The notes under the pieces: model-generated | What the model saw: the letters and a program-made list of their open reading frames with translations, nothing else | What the model was told of the DNA's origin: nothing | The model's database searches: none | Assembly: GCF_011075055.1 (NCBI RefSeq) | Contig: NW_025401163.1 | Location: forward strand, 82,717 to 146,716 | Length of the DNA stretch: 64,000 bases | Source: Mangifera indica | Taxonomy: Eukaryota > Streptophyta > Magnoliopsida > Sapindales > Anacardiaceae | Reading direction: 5' to 3' | Position numbers and translations under genes: made by a program | Shown: positions 1 through 10,654 of the stretch, piece after piece | How the letters are laid out: each line of letters begins with the position of its first letter | Position numbering within the stretch: position 1 is the first letter of the stretch

Positions 1-620
1 AATTTGGAAACTCAAATGATATATCATCATATGATTGAGTGTTACTTTATTTTTATTTAAAATCATCCAATTATATAATGACACATCATTTGTATACCCA
101 AATTATATATTAAAAATATATACACATAGTTTTATTAAAGGGGAAAGAACAATATTATGTATACACAATGATATGTCATCATATGATTAGGTGTTACTTT
201 ATTTTTTATTCAAAATCATTTAATCACATTATGACACATCATTTATATATCCAAATTACGTATCAAAAATATATACACTATTTTATTCAAGGGGAAATAG
301 CAATATTATGTACACATATTTTTAGTACACAATTTAAATACACAAATAATATGTCATCATGTGATTATATGTTACTTTATTTTTTATTTAAAATTATCTA
401 ATTACATAATGACATCATTTATGTACTCATGTTATATATCAAAAGTGCTTTCCTTGTTGTAAACAAACAAATACCCTTAGTTCTCTGTATCAATTATGAA
501 AATTATGAGACATGTTGGAAAGATTTTCTATGTTTAGATAATAATTAATTCTCAATCATGTATGATAAAAACAGAAATATTTCTGAATTTCAAATCTTAT
601 ATTTCACTATTTTATAATTT
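1..620. repeat. AT-rich gene-free stretch with about three copies of a palindromic MITE-like motif
   Basis: No gene is visible here. The stretch from about 1 to 440 repeats a module roughly 160-180 bases apart: a 'cacataatgaca' / 'tatgtcatcatatgatta' pair joined by 'ttactttattttttattyaaaat'. The same module recurs at about 990-1135, 4300-4475, 14173-14325 and 32333-32455, and in fragments elsewhere, so it is a dispersed miniature element rather than a local satellite. The remainder to 620 is unremarkable AT-rich DNA just beyond the 3' end of the neighbouring minus-strand pseudogene. Confidence 0.6.
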
Positions 621-989
621 AATTACTACTGGTTCATGAAGTGACAAGAATTGCATATAAAATCTCATCCCAAGTACAGGAACACCAGCAAGACACCAAT
701 GGCCACAGTCCTTCTGGCCAACAGGTCCATACACAGAAGGATGCCCATCGTTTCTAAACCGGGATAGTGTTGTTACATCCAGCAAACTCACTGGCTTCGA
801 CATTTTGCTCAATAGATCCTTCACGATGGCCACCGCAGGCAGTGGACCTGCCAGATATGTTGAACCACTTGCGGGCTGAGTTTGGTGCTTGCAGCTTGCT
901 GAGGTCCCTTCATTCCACTCTTGCCCACTGGGATAAACCAATGGTATGAAAGAGTGAGATTACAATTCAAGAATAACAGTAAAATATCG

Positions 990-1136
990 TGTACTCATTT
1001 TAAGTATATAAATAAATACACTTTTGATGTGTCATTAAATGATTGTGAATTAAAGATAAAGTAACATCCAATTATATGAGGATACATCACATATATATTC
1101 ATTTATATATTTAAAAATAGATATATATAACATTAC
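990..1136. mobile_element. Palindromic MITE-like copy in an intron of the TBL pseudogene
   Basis: This belongs to the same family as the modules at 1-440 and 4300-4475: it carries a 'tgtgtcattaaatgattgtgaattaaagataaagtaacat' core and AT-rich arms ending in 'ataacattactcatt'. It lies between the exon that ends near 1150 and the last TBL exon. Confidence 0.45.
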
Positions 1137-1799
1137 TCATTAACTATTAAAGAGCCTACTTGTAGTGGGTAGGAGAAATGCCTTGATAGAAAACTTTGGT
1201 GATGGAAGGATCAATGGAAGAGTCAACCCATTTTGACCAAGTAGTAAGTCCCTTTTTGAGGGCAACCAATCGATCCATATATTTCTAAATGTTATTCCCT
1301 TCTTGAATATAGTCTCATCTGTCACATCAATTTGTATGGATACGTTAGTAAAATTTATTTATACATATAGTTTTATTTTTACTTAGAGATGGATTACGTA
1401 TTTTTGTAGGGTTCTTGTATGGAGCCACCAACGATAAGTATTGAAGATGAGCATGTCATATCCTTTCCATGCATTGCCATTTTTAATTGAGTCGAGCTTG
1501 AGAACCCTCCCAATCTTTTCAATCACTAAATCTAATAGAAATGGTTTAAAATCTAATTTTATTGAAATGTCATAATCCTGCAAGTTTCACGTATACATTT
1601 GTTTAGACATCATCACTCAAATGTATCATATTATTCATAAATTTTAAATAAAAAAATTCCTCGTATAAACAATTATATTAAAAATATTAATCCACAATTA
1701 AATTATGAAATATAGCTAAATCGATTATGAATAAATCATCTAATAGGTTAAAATTTTTCCCCATCAAGACGCATGCATATAATCTTACATATATACAAT

Positions 1800-2172
1800 G
1801 TTTTCAAAATGAGATCAAACGTTAACCCGTTGGAGGGGGTGGTCCAGTCTAATCAGTAGTCAGATCGGTTAGCTATTAAAAAATAATATTTAAAATAACC
1901 TCATATAATTTGTCATTAATTATATAATACGACTTATTTTAATATCAAAATAAGTTTATGCAAATAAAATCATCTTATGTTAACTAGGTTAAATCTATTT
2001 TTTTATCCAGTTCAATTAACTTAAATGATTTAAACGGTTTAAACCCCAAATCAATTTGCTCCAATTCGGTTTAACTGCAAAACTTGTTTTTAATTAAATC
2101 AAAATCGGTCTGGCTAACCGGTGATGATTAAACTGGTTAGACCGACCGCCTTAATCTAATTTTAAAAACCAT
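1800..2172. mobile_element. MITE-like insertion with inverted ends in TBL intron 2
   Basis: The left end 'GTTTTCAAAATGAGAT' and the reverse complement of the right end, 'GGTTTTTAAAATTAGAT', form imperfect terminal inverted repeats. The interior is rich in 'gg(t)c..aacc' motifs ('gaccgaccgcc', 'ggtctggctaaccggt'). A degenerate relative appears at about 6200-6310. I could not define a clean target duplication, so the superfamily is open. Confidence 0.45.
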
Positions 2173-2920
2173 AATTATACATACCGGTAAAGTGAAAGTA
2201 GAGAGACCATTTTGTACACCAAATGTGTAATTTGACTGAGGTACTGAAGCATAAAGCATGCAATTGAGTGACTGCCATTGATTCCTGCTCAGAGAGTCCC
2301 CCACGAACAGTATTTTCTTCCCTTCAAACCTCCTCACAAAATCTTGGCTATCGAATCTGCACTACAATTATTATTATGACATTAAAGAATTTTAATTTGT
2401 ATGTAAAATCAGTGATGGATTCAAAGATATAATCCGAAGGGTTAAAATTGAATAAAAGAAAAATTATAAGAGATCAATCAAGAAATGATGAAATTTAAAA
2501 AAGATAATGTAAAATTTTAAAAATTATTTTAATATTTTTAATATATTAAATTAGTAATTTTTTAAGACTAAAAGTATTAAAATATTTATTTTTTATACAA
2601 AAAGGTAACTCAAAATTTTCAAACCTAAAAGAGTCAGATAACTCTTCTTAACCCCCAGTAAAATTGTGCATGAAAATATGATAAAACAAGAGCACCTTGG
2701 CAGTGAACAAGACGTGGGCTTCCATTTATATTTGAGATAGAGTTTATCCGGCCGACCATTTTTCTGGCAATCAATTTTTTTATTGATTGAACAACATGTT
2801 GAAGTGCTGCAAAGAGGATAAGATTCATCAGAAACCCAACTTCGTTGGAAGAAATCACGGCCGCCCACTTGATCAAAACCTGATGAAATAGTGAAAACAA
2901 AAGCAAAAGAAATGATAGAG

Positions 2921-3408
2921 TAGAGATGGCAATTTCGGTCTGACTTTAGGGACCTCGACCCTCTTCGACTTTAACGGAGAAGAGATTTCTAATAGAAACA
3001 GGAAAGGGGATACATGCGTCCCTTTACCGTTCTTGTCCCCGTCTTTTTATATTAATATATTTACTTAAAATACTAAAATATCTTAATAGTTTTAATTATT
3101 TATGTTTTTCAAATTTATTTAGATTTGTATTGTACATATTAAAGTGATTAATATATTATATTTGTGATATTTAAAATAGTGGATTGATTTTAATTTTACT
3201 TAATTTTGTTTTTAATATATTAATATTGTGTTTAGAGGGTATAAGGAAAATATTTTTTTCTTGTTGGTACAAGAAGATGATTTTTCTTCACAGAGATGGG
3301 GTTTTTCTTTATGAGAGGGGGACGGAGAATCATTTTATCCCCATAATGGGGATGGGCTAGGGACGAGGATTGAGATCCCCTCCCTGCCCCTTTCTATTGT
3401 CATCCCTA
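2921..3408. mobile_element. hAT-like miniature element inserted in TBL exon 1
   Basis: It starts TAGAGATGGCAA and ends TTGTCATCCCTA, a typical hAT-type inverted terminus pair. The flanking 8-mers tgatagag (2913-2920) and ataaagag (3409-3416) agree at 5 of 8 positions, as an aged 8-bp target duplication would. The interior is a run of 'ggggatggggc'/'gggacgagg' blocks with no coding potential. If the element and one flank copy are taken out, an ATG at 3439-3437 is in frame with a hydrophobic stretch and with the first TBL block, so the insertion split a signal-peptide exon. Confidence 0.75.
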
Positions 3409-3485
3409 ATAAAGAGAAAGGTGTAAATTTGATAGCCATTTTTTCCCATTTTGTGATGATTTTTGGGTTTGCTTCAAGACAATGA

Positions 3486-3966
3486 GGGGCCGTTTGGTTG
3501 GCGGTTTTTAAGATTATTTTGGTAATCTATTTTTTATTCCCTTGTTTGGTTTGTCAGTAATAAAATATTACAGTAATCTTCTATTACCAATGCTGACGTA
3601 ACAGGTAATATAGATGGTAATCTAATTACCACCTTCACCTTAGATATTTAAAGATTACTGAGGTAATCTTGAATTTATTATAATTATATTAATTTTTATT
3701 AATTTTTTGAGATAAAAATAAATTTATTTTTAATTAATATGACAAATAATATAAAAAATATTTAAAAATAATTATATTCAAGGGCATTTAAGTAAAATAA
3801 TTTACTAGTAATCTTTTATTACCTTTAACCAAACACAATAATTATTTATACCTATCAAATTTTATCAAACATAGTAATCATTTATACCCAGTAATCTTCT
3901 AAGTAATCTATCTTCAAGGTAATCTTTCTATTTTGGTAATAAAACATTACCCAAACCAAACGCCTC
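3486..3966. mobile_element. Foldback MITE with GGCCGTTTGGTT termini
   Basis: The ends GGGGCCGTTTGGTTGG and (reverse complement) GAGGCGTTTGGTTTGG are inverted, and the element is flanked by ATGA on both sides. Inside, 'ggtaatct'/'attacc' motifs alternate in both orientations, so the element could fold back on itself. Relatives with the same 'ttggtaataaaatatta..aaatttttattact' core lie at about 16560-16950, 44400-44790 and 49390-49640. There is no coding sequence. I do not assign a superfamily. Confidence 0.6.
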
Positions 3967-4299
3967 ATGAGATGATTCTTTATTGTATTTTAACATTTTT
4001 CTAATTGGGAAATTTTTTTCTTCAAAGGAAAGCCTTCCTTTCTATTCATTTTCCAGTTTTTTTTCCTTTCCTTTTTTCTTGTAGTTTTACAAATGAATTT
4101 GGACAATTAAATTGCTTAAGGAAAGTTCCTACATATTTGGAGAATTCCCACTGTTTGTTGATTAAATTGGTCAGCCAACTTTATCTTGGTACATAGTTAG
4201 ACCTTAGTTTAGGAAATAATTTATATGTAACCATAAATACATTCCATTTATAGGACAATTTCATTACATTAAGTTTTTATTCATCTTCGTAATCTAAAA

Positions 4300-4475
4300 A
4301 GAGTAGTGTTATGTATACAAATAAATTGTATAATTTTGTATATAAATAATGACATGTTATAATGTGATTAGGTAGTTTTAAATTACAGATAAAATAACAT
4401 TTAATCACATAGTGATATATCATCATTTGTATATAAAATTATATATATTATTTGTATACATAATTTTATTAATTT
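4300..4475. mobile_element. Best-preserved palindromic MITE copy
   Basis: The arms 'GTTATGTATACAAATAA' and (reverse complement of the right end) 'AATTATGTATACAAATAA' are inverted around a 'taatgtgattaggtag'/'taatcacatagtgat' core, so almost the whole element is a hairpin. It is the clearest member of the family scattered through this window. Confidence 0.6.
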
Positions 4476-4655
4476 GAAAAACACATTTCAAACTTATACG
4501 TTAAATTGAATATTGAAATAACAAAAATAATTATTAACACTTAAGATATATAAAAAAAAATATATTATTAAGTAGTAATTGGAAACTAGAATATGATCGA
4601 TCAAGGATCTTTAGATCTTCAATAGTAGCACATGTTTCTTTTATGATAATAGTAA

Positions 4656-5936
4656 TAAGGTCAAAGGACTTATTACCACCCAAGTTTTGATGCATTCTCA
4701 AAGTCTCATTTACAGGGCTTTAAAATGGCCAAAGGACTATTTTCCACCTAAAGCATCCTTTTATCTTAGGTTTCCACCTATTAAATTTGAAAATCCTATT
4801 TACCTACCCTAGAGTGATTAAAATTAACAAAACTCTAACCCCTTAAAATTTTGTTTCTTTTTTCCTCCTAAACCCTAAAACTAACAATTTCCCCCATAGG
4901 CCAAATTTTAAAAAAATAACATTTCCACCCTTAAGGTTTAGTTTTCAAACACCAACGCCATCTTCGGTGCTTCTCCAGCGACATCTCTTTTCTCTTCCTC
5001 TGGCGGTTGCTCTCTCACCATCTTCACCTTCGACTGATAGTCCTAATCCCAGCAGGAGACTTCCCAACGAAGATGAGATCTCTCATCTTCATCGAAATCG
5101 TCTTTGTCTTCTCAATGAAGCTAAGGTTTAGTTTTAGCGTCAATGGACACTGTACAACCTTCCAAATGAGAGAAGCTTGGCCGCTAGAGGGAGAGGAGGC
5201 ATCGAGAGATATTTATCACCGACGATGGCGTTAGATTTGACATCAGAGATTTAAAGACTAAACCCTAAAGGGAAACTTTCTTTTTTCAAAACTTGGGTTA
5301 GGGGGAAACTTTTATTTTTAAGGTTTAGGGGAGAAAAAAGAGATTAAAATTTAGTTTATTTTTAATATTATAGATACAATAATGATTTTACCCTTAAAAC
5401 AGTTAATTTTATCCATTCATAAATGAATGTTTGGGATTTTCAAAGTTAAGTGGTGAAAACTTGAGATTAGAGGATACTTTGGCTGGGAAATAGTCGTTTG
5501 GCCTTTTAAAAATCAAAACACTCATCTATGGGTTGTTAACCTCAACCATCAGTTAGAGAGGTAAAATTGTTATTTTATCATTAAACCCTAAAAGTTAAGA
5601 GTTTATATAATTTTCCCTCTATAATTTGGAAAATTAATAACTTCCCCCTATCCAAAAGTTTGAAAAATTCACTTTTTCCCCTAAAGTTTTTTCTTCATTC
5701 TTCAGCAACAAGAATTTGTTGCCCCTAACAACCAGCCACCCTAGCATCTTCTTTTTTGGTTGTCGGCCTTTCCATCGAAGTAGGTTTGTCTGATGAAAAT
5801 GATTTCACTCTTTATAACTAACGGTTTTGGTTAAGGTTAACAACCCATAGGTGGATATTTAAATTTTTGAAACCTCGTGGGTGAGACCTTGGATATGCAT
5901 AAAATCTTGGGTGGGAATAAGCCCTTTGGCTTCATA
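4656..5936. mobile_element. Non-autonomous long-TIR (Mutator-like) element with a nested relative
   Basis: The terminal inverted repeats are about 55 bp: the left begins TAAGGTCAAAGGACTTATT and the reverse complement of the right begins TATGAAGCCAAAGGGCTTATT's equivalent (key shared core CAAAGG.CTTATT.CCACCCAAG). A perfect 10-bp direct repeat ATAATAGTAA flanks it (4646-4655 and 5937-5946), consistent with the 9-10 bp duplications of Mutator-like elements. A second inverted pair, 'GGCCAAAGGACTATTTTCC' near 4727 and its complement near 5500, marks a related element nested inside (about 4720-5511). The GC-richer interior (4950-5235) is open but matches nothing I recognise. Confidence 0.75.
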
Positions 5937-5946
5937 ATAATAGTAA

Positions 5947-8663
5947 GCAATGGCTTGCCCATTGTTCGGCTTAAGAAAATAAATAAAGCTACTCAAATAT
6001 GGGTTTAGGTTGATTGACAAAATAAGCTTGGGCCTGAAAGTGGACTTTCATTACCTCATGACTACAAAATTTTAACAATGGATCAACTCACAGAATATTT
6101 TTGCATTGTGAATTTATATGATAGACTTATTAAAAAATTAGGGTTGCCTTTCCAATGTGTACACTCCAATGGATCAACTCATAGAAGAGGTATATATCAT
6201 GGTTTTAAAATCTGAATTAAGATGGTTTAAAAACCATTTAGTATTTGAACCGCTTTGACTTGTAGTTAGACTGACGATTTTGCATTGGTTCACAGGTTAA
6301 AGCCTAGTCAAAGGATAGTTGAATGAACAATGCAAACAAAAAGATATAATCAAAATTTAATAAAATAAGTTAAAACAACAATGTTCCATCGAAAGAAATG
6401 GAAACATGAAATATCAAAGTTGAAGACTCGAAAATCCCTAATTCTAGAATCCTAAAACCTAGCTTGATGAATGCTCTATGACAATTTCTAAATCTTTAAT
6501 TCTTCATGCCTTCTTCCATCGACTAATAGACTTTTCTAAGTTCTAGTTGCAAATTTTAGCTGTGAGGATTGACAACAAAGATGACGAGTGATGATAGAAG
6601 ATTATTTGATACAATGATGCTAAGAGCTTGATGATTGGCAATGTTGGTGACAAGTATAGCACCTTTGGTGGCTTTGATTAATTTTAGGTTTTGATTCTAA
6701 CGACAGTTACAAGGTTAGCCACCAACTATTGGGTTTTTCTTTAGACTTTTTTGTAGATGACTTAGAAGGTCTGAGTTAATTACATAAAGAGTAAATCACC
6801 TTGTGTCATATTACGAGATTAAAAGTTTGAGGTCAAAGTATAATAACCCAAAAGTTAAAGGTGGAATGAAATTGTGTAAATTAGGGTTATGAGATGGATC
6901 ATATAGAGTGAGACCATTCTCATTACCCACAAATAATCTTGTCATTTCTGACAAGGAAAGAGAGAAATTTTCTCTCTAAATTCACGCACACATTCATTCA
7001 ATCACACAAACCAGCGGCTATGAGACTCTCTAATACCTTCTTGATAATTGGTAGTGTTGTAACATCTTTGTAGACAAATGAGGCTTCATTGGTTTGACGA
7101 AGGAAGTGAAAACTATTCTGCAACAAAATATGCATGGTGAATATAAGTCTTTAAATTTATATTTAATTGCATATATAAATATCCCTTGAGTTTATGGCCG
7201 TTTATGGTGATCTCTTTGTTCAAAATGCTAATGCTTTTGTTGTTCTCTTCTGTATTTATTAAGATCACAACTCTTTTCATGATATCCAAAAAAGTGTTTC
7301 CTATTACTCCCTTACATGTAGACAAATTTTATATGTTCTCACTTTTTTCTCTCTCTAATGAACTATTTGATCTTTAAGATCATATGTTTATAGAATAATG
7401 AATATATACAATTTCTATTAGGAAACACATTCTAATCTTTGTAGAATTGTTTTTTTTTTATAATTAAATGTGTATATTAACAATAAAAACAAAGCAACTC
7501 TCAAAAGGGACCTTAAGGACAACCCAAGCTTGACCTAACCGTAGGAATGTTAACACAAAACTACAAACAAACAAAGCTTGCAAGAACTTGAAATCATTTG
7601 AGGACAATGACCAGTCCACATAGCAAAAAATATAGAGAATATATCACCTAATTACTTAATCATAAACAAAACAACCAAACAAAATTGTTGTTTGTTGTGT
7701 AAATTGTATTTTATTTATAACAAGTTTTTCTTTAAATGAATAATAATTAACCCCTAATTACATAATAATATATTATATATATACCAGTTTATATACTCAA
7801 AAATGTATATACATAATATTACTCTGTTATTTTATTTTTTTCATAAATTATTTTAATTTTCATATATTTCAATTGATTTTTCAAAAATAAAATTTTTTTC
7901 ATTGGAAATTTTATTATAAATGTCAACATCTAACTAATTTCATAATCTCCGTATGCACATCCCCTTACTATATACCTAATATTATACAACTCTCAGACTT
8001 TGACCTAGTCTATATGTACATATTTTTTTATATATAATTCAGATATGTATATAATACATCATCATGTAATTTGGTGTTATCATGTTAGTTGAATCACGAT
8101 CATATTGTGCATTGAAAATTTGATTTTTTGTATTTTATATTGAATATTGTATCGTATTATATAATACAGTTTGTAAAAACTAGAATAATAAAATATTAAA
8201 AAAATAATAAAAAAATTTAATTGACACATAGTCATTTTAAAAAATATCAAAAACACCATTGAAAATTTAAAATTTTTCATATACATGTGTACTATTTCAT
8301 CATTTTATCTAAAAAGGTATACTGATTCATATCAATAATATGTATCATATCATAAGATACTTATTGTATTGAATGATATGTCTACTGTATTGTATTAATT
8401 CGATACACTTTATAATACATATTATTTTTCACTTTTTATCATATGATACATATTGTATATCGTAGAATATTAATAACTATAGATATTACTTTATTATTAA
8501 TTTAAAATCATTCAATCACATAATGACACATTATTTTTGTATTTAAATTGTATATAAAAAATATATACATATAATTTTATCGTTTAGAATTTTTATTAAT
8601 GTATGGTAATGAAATATTTTTAATTTCTCAATTATTGAATGATAATACTATTAATAAATGCGA
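5947..8663. other. Gene-free AT-rich stretch
   Basis: No gene can be supported. A degenerate relative of the 1800-2172 element lies near 6200-6310. On the minus strand, about 7128-7010 holds a short open segment reading 'VTTLPIIKKVLESLIAAG' before a stop; it could be a stray exon but I recognise no family. About 8210-8660 begins the old repeat unit that recurs at 12.45 and 31.33 kb. A region near 7450-7700 has long purine and A-rich runs with no clear structure. Confidence 0.5.
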
Positions 8664-8672
8664 TATAATAAA

Positions 8673-10654
8673 GGGAAATTAATTAAATTGCCCCAAAGAT
8701 AAGGGGGCAAAACAAAACTACCCCAAAATTGTGAAGAGATGAAAATGCCCCTCATATCAAAATCGGCCATAACCACGCACATCACTGCCAAACACACGAA
8801 AACAGAAATTTCAAATTCGCATTTTCGAGCACTCAGCAACTTTGATTTTCTCTGGCAATTTTTGCAACAACTTGTACGAAGGACGGACGATCTCATCACC
8901 ATATAGATACTGGACGAAAGGTGAAAAAGTTAATAATTTACTAGATATTTCATCTATTTATATACGCAATGATATAAACCTTATAATAATTGTATGTGTT
9001 GTTACAATCTTCTCGGGACGATGGTGCCAGACTATTGATAAGGGCCATGACATTCTCGTCTCCACCTGTTGTCGATGTGAGTGCTAACTGCTTCGAGTAT
9101 ATTAGAAATGATATTTTTGATATAAATTTTAATCTTTTGTTAACTCGTGAATGTTGAAATTATTACAGCTTCAGTTGTTTGATGAAAGACCATCCTGAGA
9201 AGATCCTATATTAACTTTCGATATCGGCGATGACATATCATTGCATAAGATCTTTCCGATGGCACCTTCTATGGTTTAGGTAATTGTAACGTCCTTTATA
9301 AATGTTATATTCGAATTCATCAATTGTTGATTGAATGCCTGTTAACGAGTTTTCAACAATATTGTCACAGAGGCTTGACGATTTTGAGGCTCTACCGATG
9401 GGAGATCCAAAGATGACATCGACCACTCGAGTAGATGTTAGTACTATTAATCCCGATAAATATAACTCTTCGATTGTATATCTGTTAATCATTCGATCTA
9501 TATTACACTTGTCGCTCACTATTTGGATTAATTCTTTGAATATGTGTATTCTGGAATTTTAATCAATTTCCTATTACCTCCAATATATTTTATAACATTG
9601 TCATCCTTTTCTATCCATTTTTCTCCATATCTAATTGAAGCATACCCAGCAATTTAGATTAATCATACAATAAAATATATAATCAACATAAATAATATGA
9701 CTGAAAATACTATTTACAGATGTCTATTACACAATTATACCTATTCCATAATTCAATTATATAATGTGACTATTTAAATATTTTAATTAATGTTATACTA
9801 ATTTGTGAAAATATCACTTTACCTTTACATTGTATAATATCATGTTTTCCTAAATATTATCTAACATATCTCTAACACTCTTCATTATAAAATATCATTT
9901 TACCTTCTAATATTATCTATTCAAAACTATCCTCTAACACCCTTTATTAATAAATATCATGTTTTCCTATATTACTATAATATTTACAACATAACCTATC
10001 TAATTTTTATTATTTTACTTATTACACACAACTATAATTTATTTTATAAAATATTACATATAATTGCATTATTAATAAAATAATAACGATTAAAGTAATA
10101 TCATGTTATCCTATACTACTATAATATTTACAACATAACCTATTTAATTTTTATTATTTTACTTATTACACACAACTATAATTTATTATATAAAATATCA
10201 CATATAATTACATTATTAATAAAATAATAACGATTGAAGTAATAGTAAGGATAAATACCTCGAAATAACGAACTTTTCTCTTCTCGTCCGAAATCCTGAA
10301 TATGAACTTCTTTTCTCTCTTCAGAAATCTCTCTTAGATATGTTAAAAATGAAGGAAGATATGTGGTTTATATAAAAATAGAGGAAATGTAGTTTTGATA
10401 TTATTTTGGGGTATTTTTGTTTAAATGCCTTAAATTAAGGGTATTTTTGTTTAAACCCCTACATTAGGGGTAAATTTGTTTATTACGCTTAAATAAAATA
10501 ATAATTTAATTTAGAAGGGTAGTTTTGGTATTTATGGAGATATTTGGGGTATTTTTTTTAAATACTTTAATATGAGGGTATTTTTGTTTAAACTCCAAAA
10601 TTTGGGGTAAATTTTATATTACCCCCAAAAAAGGGGTAATTATTTTAATTTTCC
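8673..10654. mobile_element. Non-autonomous Mutator-like element with perfect 9-bp target duplication
   Basis: The left end GGGAAATTAATTAAATTGCC and the reverse complement of the right end, GGAAAATTAAAATAATTACC, form the TIR. The perfect 9-bp direct repeat TATAATAAA flanks it (8664-8672 and 10655-10663). Related repeat units at about 12640-12655 and 31785-31800 continue straight through this point without the insert, so they act as natural empty sites. The subterminal DNA is made of 'ggggtatttttgttt' phrases. No transposase is present. Short open segments at 8842-9087 and 9335-9562 (plus strand) match no family I know. A tandem duplication of about 128 bp lies at about 9975-10232. Confidence 0.85.
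9975..10232. repeat. Two-copy tandem repeat, about 128 bp, inside the Mutator-like element
   Basis: Both copies run 'caacataacctat(c/t)taatttttattattttactt...' through 'attaataaaataataacgatt(a/g)aagtaat', with only a few substitutions between them. The sequence is AT-rich and non-coding. Confidence 0.7.

Larger units (their letters stand above)
633..3439 (-). pseudogene. TRICHOME BIREFRINGENCE-LIKE (TBL) polysaccharide O-acetyltransferase-family gene, decayed
   Basis: TBL proteins are Golgi enzymes that O-acetylate cell-wall polysaccharides, using a GDS Ser and a DxxH motif. Exon 1 (3439 to 2696) would encode a signal peptide and the 'FFQRSWVSDESYPL' and 'CQKNGRPDKLYLKYKWKP' blocks. Exon 2 (2356-2185) has 'FVGDSLSRNQWQSL' with the catalytic GDS. 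Exon 3 (from 1577) has 'EKIGRVLKLDSI' and 'WWLHT'. A further exon (about 1330-1150) has 'LTTWSKWVD' and '[10 protein letters not shown]'. The last (from 941) has 'SLLDVTTL' and 'DCGHWCLAGVP'. Lesions: a 488-bp hAT-like element in the signal-peptide codons; one base missing between 676 and 677, after which the family's TWxE..YA ending is in another frame (stop at 633-635); and a frame change near 1290-1275. The closest relatives I can recall are TBL38-like. The family assignment is secure; loss of function is an inference from the lesions. Confidence 0.85.
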
